From Bacillota bacterium (GTDB lineage Bacteria; Bacillota_I; Bacilli_A; Izemoplasmatales; Hujiaoplasmataceae), in assembly GCA_018818595.1 (NCBI GenBank), contig JAHIRM010000032.1, positions 1 through 37,336 of the forward strand: a stretch of 37,336 nt of DNA, given 5' to 3'. The notes below the pieces were generated by a model. The model was not told the DNA's origin, made no database searches, and worked only from the letters and a program-made list of their open reading frames with translations. Positions 32,241-37,336 of this stretch are shown here, one piece after another (the stretch's first letter is position 1; the number at the start of each line of letters is the position of its first letter). A program made the translations under genes and the position numbers.

Positions 32241-33188
32241 TTAGCTATTATTATTTGAAACCCCTTTTCCATTCTTTTCAACTAAAAACCCCTCATTTTC
32301 CCTCAATTCATCATGGATGTTTTTGTGAACCTCCCCAATAAGATTCAATAAACCTTGACCCAGGTCTATATGTGGATTATTAACCAACTTGCGTGCTATC
32401 TTTGGATTGAATGAGTAAGGAGAAAGTTTATAATGAGTTTTAGATTTACTTTCTTCAAGAATGATACTGACTTTATTATGTAGAATTTCCCTGATCATGT
32501 TAAGGAGATCAAGATATTCAATGGAAGAATTTCCAGTTAAAAGAAGATTTTGATTTGAATACTTGGGATCCAGAGCTTTAACACTTAGATCTGCCGCATC
32601 CCTAATATGAATAAACTCTCTTTTCTCGTTTCCCTGACCATGATAAACAATTTTTTCCTCTTTCAAGGCATCTTCAATTAGCCTATGAATACTGTTTCTC
32701 CGGTCAGCTCTTTCTCCATACAACGATCCAAACCTTAGAATAACATAATCCAAGTTAAATTTTTCCTGGTACCCTTCAATAATAAGCTCTGATGCTTGTT
32801 TGCTTATTCTGTAAAAGGAGCCAGTATCACTATAAACGTAAGCGGAACTAGAAAATAAAACTTTTTTAACCTGATTTTTAACACACGCTTCCAGTATATA
32901 GGTAGTGCCTAGAATATTATTTTTAATCGCATCAAGAGGCTTTTCTGCGCATTCATCTATGTCTGCCATGCCTGCCAAATGATAGACGTAATCGACATTT
33001 CTCGTTGCTTCGTCCAGTTTTTTTTCATCGAGAATATCACCAATAATCTGGGATTGGTTATCTTTTAAGTGAGGTGACATTTTCTGATCAAAAATGGTCA
33101 CATCGTAGTCAGCATCAGTTAGCGCATCCGAAATGTGGCTGCCCAGAAACCCGGCACCACCAATAACCAATACTTTTTCTCTATTCAT
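32241..33188 (-). CDS. NAD-dependent nucleotide-sugar epimerase/dehydratase, extended SDR
   Basis: A 315-residue extended SDR. VLVIGGAGFLGSH is the NAD loop, FSSSAYVYSD the active-site Ser region and YRISK the Tyr/Lys pair, so the catalytic set is present. KREFIHIRDAADLSVKAL is the common substrate-site motif. I start at the ATG at 33188, which overlaps the upstream stop by eight bases and has GGGAGGAG further upstream; a GTG 45 bases earlier would only add residues buried in the neighbour gene. Co-translation with a D-2-hydroxyacid dehydrogenase and CMP-transferase suggests that it modifies an intermediate of the same unusual sugar-acid route. The substrate is unknown. Confidence 0.86.
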   Translation of the reverse strand: MNREKVLVIGGAGFLGSHISDALTDADYDVTIFDQKMSPHLKDNQSQIIGDILDEKKLDEATRNVDYVYHLAGMADIDECAEKPLDAIKNNILGTTYILEACVKNQVKKVLFSSSAYVYSDTGSFYRISKQASELIIEGYQEKFNLDYVILRFGSLYGERADRRNSIHRLIEDALKEEKIVYHGQGNEKREFIHIRDAADLSVKALDPKYSNQNLLLTGNSSIEYLDLLNMIREILHNKVSIILEESKSKTHYKLSPYSFNPKIARKLVNNPHIDLGQGLLNLIGEVHKNIHDELRENEGFLVEKNGKGVSNNNS

Positions 33189-34164
33189 AATCAGCTTTAT
33201 TCTCCTCCCAGGCATCATGTTTAGGTTTTTCACCTTTTAGTACCCTTATACAGTCTTCTGCTGCCCCTAATTCCATTAAGTACCTGGACTCTTTTGCGGA
33301 GGCCCCCATATGAGCTGTTAAAATAATATTCTCCAATCCTGCAAGCGGTCCATCATAAGGTTCTTTTGCAAAAACGTCCAATGCGGCCCCCTCAATGTGC
33401 TTCTGTTTAAGAGCATCATACAAGGCTTCCTCGTCAACAATATTTCCTCTTGAAGTATTTACTAAAAAACTTGATGATTTCATAGAGGCGATTGCTTTCC
33501 GGTCAATGAAATGGTGGTTTCTCTGATTATATGGAATATGAACCGTTATTAAATCCGCTTCCCTTAAAATTGATTCTTTTTCATGCCATTCAAGATTATA
33601 ATGTCGCCCAAATTCAAGATCTGGATTAATATCACAAGCAAGTATATTTGTGTTAAAAGGCTGTAATAGTTTTACTAATATTTTCCCGATTCTTCCAATT
33701 CCTATGACTCCAATTTTTATTTCTTTGAGAAGATAACCTATATATCTATTCCAGGCCAATTGTCGTACTGAATGATCGGACAACTGCACGAATCTTACTA
33801 AACTTATAATGTTAGCTAAAGTAAGTTCCGCAACACCTTGCGATGGAGCATCAGGTGTATAAGTAACCATTATTCCCAGTTCCTTTAGCTCCTTCAAAGG
33901 AACATTGTCTAAACCTATCCCAACCCTTGAAATTACTTTAATATTCGCAGACTTGAGAGCGTTGATCATATATGGCTCAGTACCTGCAATAACTGCATCA
34001 ACATCCTGAATTAATTCTTCGACTTCACCAGCCTTTAATCTACGTGCATGGGGATTAAAGATTAATTCGCATCCATTTGCTTCAAGTATATCAAGCGGCT
34101 CGCGGTTACTCTTACCAAAAGGATAAGTAGCAATTAGAATTCTGTTTTTTTTAAGAGTATCCAT
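33181..34164 (-). CDS. D-isomer-specific 2-hydroxyacid dehydrogenase (SerA-like)
   Basis: A 327-residue NAD-dependent dehydrogenase. GVIGIGRIG (152-160) binds NAD, and the catalytic triad reads Arg239 (NTSRGNIVDE), Glu268 (FAKEP) and His285 (TAHMGA). VGIGLDNVPL is the substrate-side loop shared with phosphoglycerate dehydrogenases. The regulatory ACT domain of SerA is absent. Such enzymes interconvert 2-keto and 2-hydroxy acids. Within this cassette the natural candidate is a 2-keto-3-deoxy sugar acid or its precursor, rather than 3-phosphoglycerate, but this is inference. It lies four bases after the CMP-transferase stop. Confidence 0.89.
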   Translation of the reverse strand: MDTLKKNRILIATYPFGKSNREPLDILEANGCELIFNPHARRLKAGEVEELIQDVDAVIAGTEPYMINALKSANIKVISRVGIGLDNVPLKELKELGIMVTYTPDAPSQGVAELTLANIISLVRFVQLSDHSVRQLAWNRYIGYLLKEIKIGVIGIGRIGKILVKLLQPFNTNILACDINPDLEFGRHYNLEWHEKESILREADLITVHIPYNQRNHHFIDRKAIASMKSSSFLVNTSRGNIVDEEALYDALKQKHIEGAALDVFAKEPYDGPLAGLENIILTAHMGASAKESRYLMELGAAEDCIRVLKGEKPKHDAWEENKADYE

Positions 34165-34168
34165 ATAC

Positions 34169-34849
34169 TTATGTCTCTTTTGAATATAGTGCCATTAGTT
34201 CAGCAAGCTTGAAAGTAAATTCATCATCAATATCAATAGACTCAATCTTGGGAATCTCATACAGCAGAGGTTCAGATCCTATTCTGGTTTTTCTTTTCTT
34301 AAACGATTCTTTACTAAATATATATAAACAAGAATTCTCTTCATAAAGAGGTGGTAAATCCTGAGTACGGAGTAACTCCTCTGCTTTGTGATTCACAGGA
34401 ATTCCATTTTGGTCATAAAATCTACTCTGAAACCTATTTACGGAAAACAAAGAATCGTTTGAGTTTCCACTTTCTAAAAACTTTCTTAATGCTGAAGCGA
34501 TAGTCTCTGATTTAATTAATGGATTAGTGGCATGCGTCTGTAGATATATATCCCCTTCAGTTTTGGATATATCATGTTCAATTATTTTATTAACTGAGAC
34601 AAAATCACCTATCAAATCTTGCGGCCTATCATGGATCCTGACCTTGCTAAATAATTGGGGTGCTTCATTCATAACGACATGACTATCTGTATTAATTATA
34701 ACTTCATCCACGGCGTATGTGCGTTCAAGTGTATTCAATATGTGGTGGTAAAGTGGTTTATCACCAAACATTCTAAAATTTTTATTTTTAACTCTTTCAC
34801 TGTGTTCTTTAATTGGGATTAAAGCTATCACTATTTTATTCTGAATCAT
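34169..34849 (-). CDS. CMP-sugar-acid cytidylyltransferase (acylneuraminate/KdsB-like)
   Basis: A 226-residue CTP_transf_3 protein. IPIKEHSERVKNKNFR (12-27) is a variant of the NeuA loop IPARxGSKxIPxKN, in which KEHSERV replaces ARGGSKG; INTDSHVV, LQTHATNPLI and IDIDDEFTFKLAE are the other conserved blocks, including C-terminal acidic residues for Mg2+. It should activate a 3-deoxy-2-keto acid as its CMP derivative. The K-E-H-S-E-R-V variant is found in a distinct subgroup of the family, whose substrates are not established to my knowledge. It overlaps the aldolase gene as ATGA, which ties activation to the aldolase product. Confidence 0.86.
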   Translation of the reverse strand: MIQNKIVIALIPIKEHSERVKNKNFRMFGDKPLYHHILNTLERTYAVDEVIINTDSHVVMNEAPQLFSKVRIHDRPQDLIGDFVSVNKIIEHDISKTEGDIYLQTHATNPLIKSETIASALRKFLESGNSNDSLFSVNRFQSRFYDQNGIPVNHKAEELLRTQDLPPLYEENSCLYIFSKESFKKRKTRIGSEPLLYEIPKIESIDIDDEFTFKLAELMALYSKET

Positions 34850-35607
34850 TTTTTCATTTCCTTAATCTGATTAACACCCTCTCTGAAAAATTTACCTATT
34901 ACTGTGATATCTAAACTATAGGCAATAAACTTAAATCCGGCTTGAATTTGGTTTATTACGTTTTCAGGCTCCGGCTGGACTACATGAATTCCGGGCATTA
35001 GATTATGCTTTTTTGCTTTCATTAAGATTTCATTTTTAACTTTTATGAATTCCGGATTGTTAAATTGTCCTGTCATTCCCATTGACGCAGATAAATCATA
35101 GGGCCCAATAATCATTGCATCAATTCCATCCACGGAAAATATATCGTCTAAATTTGCGATGGCATCTAAGTGTTCAATCTGCACACAAACAAAAGTTTCC
35201 TCGTTTGCATTCTTCATGTACTTGTCAAATGAAAAGCCATAACCATGACTTCTTCCAAATCCAACACCTCTTGTGCCAAGAGGAGGATACTTAACAGAAT
35301 CAACCAGGTACTCAGCTTGCTCAGCATTGTTAATCAAAGGAGCTATTACACCCATTGCACCAAGATCAAGATACTTTTTCGTCACTTCGTAGTTATTCCC
35401 AGGTAATCTGACGAAAGGGAGACATTTTGGATTACCAGCTTGTATAGCTTGAAAAATTTGTTGGCAAATTTGAAAATCCGCAACAGAATGTTCTGTATCC
35501 ACAACCAGGAAATCAAATCCACAATTGCTCATTATTTCCGCAACAACCGGGCTAGCAGTATTGATCCAACTTCCAAGTAAAAATTCTTTGTCGTTCGTTA
35601 TCTTCAT
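34846..35607 (-). CDS. HpcH/HpaI-family class II pyruvate aldolase
   Basis: A 253-residue metal-dependent aldolase. Readable active-site residues are His40 (VVDTEH), Arg67 (PFVRLPG), Glu145 (VQIEH) and Asp171 (GPYDLSASMG), the two acidic ones being the metal ligands. The length equals HpaI. Members cleave or form 2-keto-4-hydroxy acids from pyruvate and an aldehyde. In a catabolic setting it would break down such an acid; here, coupled to a CMP-transferase and among glycan genes, it may form a 2-keto-3-deoxy sugar acid, taking the part normally played by NeuB or KdsA. ATG with GAGAAG three bases upstream. No PEP-mutase motifs are present. Confidence 0.9.
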   Translation of the reverse strand: MKITNDKEFLLGSWINTASPVVAEIMSNCGFDFLVVDTEHSVADFQICQQIFQAIQAGNPKCLPFVRLPGNNYEVTKKYLDLGAMGVIAPLINNAEQAEYLVDSVKYPPLGTRGVGFGRSHGYGFSFDKYMKNANEETFVCVQIEHLDAIANLDDIFSVDGIDAMIIGPYDLSASMGMTGQFNNPEFIKVKNEILMKAKKHNLMPGIHVVQPEPENVINQIQAGFKFIAYSLDITVIGKFFREGVNQIKEMKK

Positions 35608-35674
35608 TTTCTTCTCAAAATAATTTCACCTAATATTAAATATGCCAAATGAAACAAACTTACTACTTAATATA

Positions 35675-36328
35675 TCAATTAATCAGGTTGTCAGAAATGG
35701 ACATAAGTTCAAAGTAATCTTCAAAACTACCTAGAATACCTGGCAATTTAAGCATACTTTGGTTAAAAGTAGTTCTCCTTAAAATAAAAGGAATATCAAA
35801 TTTTGTGGCAGCTTCATAGTCAGTGTTTGAGTCACCAATAAAAATACATTTTTCTATGGATATTTTTCCATTATCAATTAAATACTTTATCCAATCAATT
35901 TTCGATGTTGGCGATCCTAGAACATCTGAAAAATGATCTTTAAGGCTTTTTCGATTAACAATTCTTATCAACTCATCTCTTGGTGTGGCGCTTATCACCT
36001 TATAGTCAATACTTGATTTATAAAATCCTATAAATTCCGTAAGTCCGGCCACAAGTGGGGCACTTACAACGTTATCTATTACTAAAAATGAAAATCTATC
36101 AGCTAATTCCATTAATTCTCTATTTGTTAATTCCTTCTCCAAAAAGTTCTTATGATAAAATTTGATTTTTTCATACCTTGATATTCCAAGGTTATTTTCG
36201 TGATGCTTTACAACCATATCCGCAATATCTGATCCAAACGGAAGATATAATTTATGAAACGCCTTTGTTTTCTCATGGATTGACTCGCAAATAACCCCAT
36301 CAAAATCAAATAATATATGATCAATCAA
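35675..36328 (-). CDS. HAD-superfamily phosphatase
   Basis: A 217-residue HAD hydrolase with a helical cap. FDFDGV near the N-terminus contains the nucleophile and acid Asp, ISATPR the motif II Ser/Thr, a Lys before the last sheet (SKIDWIKYL) motif III, and GDSNTDYEAA motif IV. It is the phosphoglycolate-phosphatase-like class. Both possible starts are TTG; I prefer 36328, giving MIDHILFDFDG, because GAGG lies six bases upstream and the overlap with the cyclase gene is only eight bases; the other is at 36343. In the cassette it could remove a phosphate from a sugar-acid intermediate, as KdsC or NANP phosphatase do. A 67-base gap separates it from the aldolase. Confidence 0.85.
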   Translation of the reverse strand: MIDHILFDFDGVICESIHEKTKAFHKLYLPFGSDIADMVVKHHENNLGISRYEKIKFYHKNFLEKELTNRELMELADRFSFLVIDNVVSAPLVAGLTEFIGFYKSSIDYKVISATPRDELIRIVNRKSLKDHFSDVLGSPTSKIDWIKYLIDNGKISIEKCIFIGDSNTDYEAATKFDIPFILRRTTFNQSMLKLPGILGSFEDYFELMSISDNLIN

Positions 36329-37019
36329 CCATAACCTCTGCAAATACAGTCACAGGCGCACCATCAGAATCTTTAAATCTAAGTGGAGAAACCAGTATCT
36401 TTCCGAAAACAGTGGAAGAATCCACGTTAGAAAGGTCCATATCTTCCACAATTAAAAGGTCATTTTTAATTAGAAATTCATTGTGGGCAATTCTCCCAAC
36501 ATCCCTATTTTTTGCCCCGGAAAGTGACATGGAATCAAAACCGATTATCTTTAGTTCAGGACATTTTTGCTTTAAATAAGTTGCAAGTTCCGGATGAAAA
36601 CCTGGATTTGACTCATAATAAGCAGCTTGATTTCTGATATACGTATAATGTGTCTTAATGATTATAAATTCGGTTTTCTCACAAAGTTCATATTCCTGAA
36701 AGTGATCTGTAAGTATCAGTTCTGTTTCATCTTCCAGACAATTAATTTCGACTAATTTTATTTCCGAAAAGATAAAAGCCCCGGCTCTATAATTTTCCCC
36801 TTTATTCCCGCTATCTGAAAAGTGGTATGGGAAGTCTATATGCGTTCCAAAGTGAGAAGAAAGTGAAAGATGCGAAGTGTTACAACTGGCGCTTTCACTT
36901 ATTTTTTTTTTCTTCTTCAAATTCAGGGCTTCTGTATTTCTATAACCTGTTAATTCTTGCGTAAGCAGATGTGATAAATAAATCCACTCGGTTTTCATTT
37001 GTTCGTACCAGCTTAACAT
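36321..37019 (-). CDS. Cyclase-family metal-dependent hydrolase (kynurenine formamidase-like)
   Basis: A 232-residue member of the cyclase family PF04199. The metal signature HFGTHIDFPYH (56-66) supplies His56, His60, Asp62 and His66, and later GFDSMSLSGAKN and AHNEFLIKNDLLIVEDMDL match the family's C-terminal catalytic and dimer blocks. Known members hydrolyse N-formyl amides (kynurenine formamidase) or cyclic esters and carbamates. Nothing around here points to tryptophan breakdown. In a glycan cluster it might open a lactone or remove a formyl or acyl group. The ATG has no Shine-Dalgarno and overlaps a tiny upstream frame. First gene of the aldolase cassette. Confidence 0.86.
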   Translation of the reverse strand: MLSWYEQMKTEWIYLSHLLTQELTGYRNTEALNLKKKKKISESASCNTSHLSLSSHFGTHIDFPYHFSDSGNKGENYRAGAFIFSEIKLVEINCLEDETELILTDHFQEYELCEKTEFIIIKTHYTYIRNQAAYYESNPGFHPELATYLKQKCPELKIIGFDSMSLSGAKNRDVGRIAHNEFLIKNDLLIVEDMDLSNVDSSTVFGKILVSPLRFKDSDGAPVTVFAEVMVD

Positions 37020-37144
37020 TTGTAAATTAGAATTTGCTTGTCAAAATTATTCACGGTTTTAAAACCTGATAATTTTTTATGCCCTAATTCATATAGGCTT
37101 TTCAGGTAGTTTTCCTCCCTGCAGCGGTCAGGATAATCTTTCAT
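37013..37144 (-). CDS. Small open frame, unknown (doubtful gene)
   Basis: An ATG at 37144 opens 43 codons (MKDYPDRCREENYLKSLYEL, then GHKKLSGFKTVNNF and a short tail) ending inside the start of the cyclase gene. A purine-rich GAAAAAGAG precedes it. The composition is protein-like, with charged and aromatic residues, and could be a small leader peptide or a leftover of a larger gene. I recognise no family. Overlap of its last codons with the cyclase ATG would allow translational coupling, which might explain why that ATG has no ribosome site of its own. Confidence 0.3.
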   Translation of the reverse strand: MKDYPDRCREENYLKSLYELGHKKLSGFKTVNNFDKQILIYKC

Positions 37145-37167
37145 CAACTCTTTTTCTTTTTACCAGT

Positions 37168-37336
37168 CTACCTGAATTTTAGCAGAGCAAAATTGACTTC
37201 AACAAAGGTTTCTGTATCGGATACATGCATATCGCTCTCCAGTATTTCACTCATCAGTTCTGCACTTTTTTTCAAGAGTCCGTTTTTAATTTCTTCTTTA
37301 GTTTCAGCCATTTCGTTTAGATTCCTACCCAGTTCC
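37168..37336 (-). CDS. Partial gene of unknown function (5' end outside window)
   Basis: A frame is open from the right edge to a TAG at 37168-37170, giving 55 residues with ELGRNLNEMAETKEEIKNGL near its beginning and VNFALLKFR at its end. The strong Glu/Lys helix content suggests a helical or coiled-coil C-terminus. It could also start internally at the ATG at 37311 and be a 47-residue protein. I do not recognise a family. It ends about 150 bases before the cyclase gene and may mark the edge of the cluster. Confidence 0.35.
   Translation of the reverse strand, partial: ELGRNLNEMAETKEEIKNGLLKKSAELMSEILESDMHVSDTETFVEVNFALLKFR

Noticed and set aside
34846-35607. PEP mutase and hence phosphonate synthesis
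   Set aside because: The residues match HpaI (H40, R67, E145, D171 in GPYDLSASMG). The EDKxxxxxNS motif of PEP mutase is absent, and no phosphonopyruvate decarboxylase is near.
1-37336. tRNA, rRNA, riboswitch or rho-independent terminator
   Set aside because: No cloverleaf, rRNA segment or GC-rich hairpin followed by a U-run was noticed in the few intergenic gaps. A covariance-model scan would be needed to exclude small RNAs.

Overview
The window holds one long gene cluster for a complex surface glycan (O-antigen, capsule or glycoprotein glycan type). All 37 genes I recognise as real lie on the minus strand, so transcription runs from the right edge to the left. The DNA is strongly AT-rich, and most junctions are ATGA-type overlaps or gaps of a few bases, which suggests a long, translationally coupled operon. 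Several starts are TTG or GTG behind a visible AGGAG-type ribosome site. The undecaprenyl-linked glycan genes, the nonulosonic-acid genes and heptanucleotide microrepeats near the left end would fit a Gram-negative of the Bacteroidota/FCB kind. The taxonomy is inference; there is no rRNA or housekeeping marker here.

Layout in transcription order. (1) 37336-32145: an unknown partial gene and a tiny open frame, then a compact cassette of cyclase-family hydrolase, HAD phosphatase, HpcH/HpaI pyruvate aldolase, CMP-sugar-acid transferase, D-2-hydroxyacid dehydrogenase and an SDR, ending in a 29-codon SDR remnant. (2) 32098-26844: a pseudaminic-type nonulosonate module (PseB, SpsF-like transferase, DegT aminotransferase, NeuB with SAF domain) followed by a YdcF-family protein and a 220-residue protein I do not recognise. 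(3) 26779-18313: AlgD-like sugar dehydrogenase, a MurG/PseG-like GT-B protein, a second NeuB with a shortened C-terminus, NeuA, a methyltransferase, a GT-B protein, a MurJ/Wzx-like flippase and a second SpsF-like transferase. (4) 18311-14178: Gfo/Idh/MocA oxidoreductase, DegT aminotransferase, GT-B protein and sugar N-formyltransferase, which together look like an N-formylated amino-sugar module. (5) 14136-246: two DUF115/MAF-like proteins, two methyltransferases, a hexapeptide acetyltransferase, three sugar epimerases, three glycosyltransferases, a Wzy-like polymerase and, last, the polyprenyl-phosphate sugar-1-phosphotransferase that would start the repeat unit. (6) At the left edge: the start of an IS3/IS911-type transposase gene and its upstream hairpin, then heptanucleotide repeats.

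How it fits together (inference): the initiating transferase loads the first sugar on undecaprenyl phosphate, the glycosyltransferases and DUF115 proteins extend it with modified sugars including one or more CMP-activated 3-deoxy-2-keto acids, the MurJ-like protein flips it and the Wzy-like protein polymerises it. No export or chain-length genes (Wza/Wzb/Wzc) are in view.

The most unusual content is the number of routes to CMP-activated keto-acid sugars in one cluster: two NeuB paralogues, four CTP-transferase-family proteins, and a separate cassette where a pyruvate aldolase sits where a PEP-dependent synthase would be expected. The aldolase cassette and the YdcF plus unknown-protein pair are the best candidates for undescribed biology.
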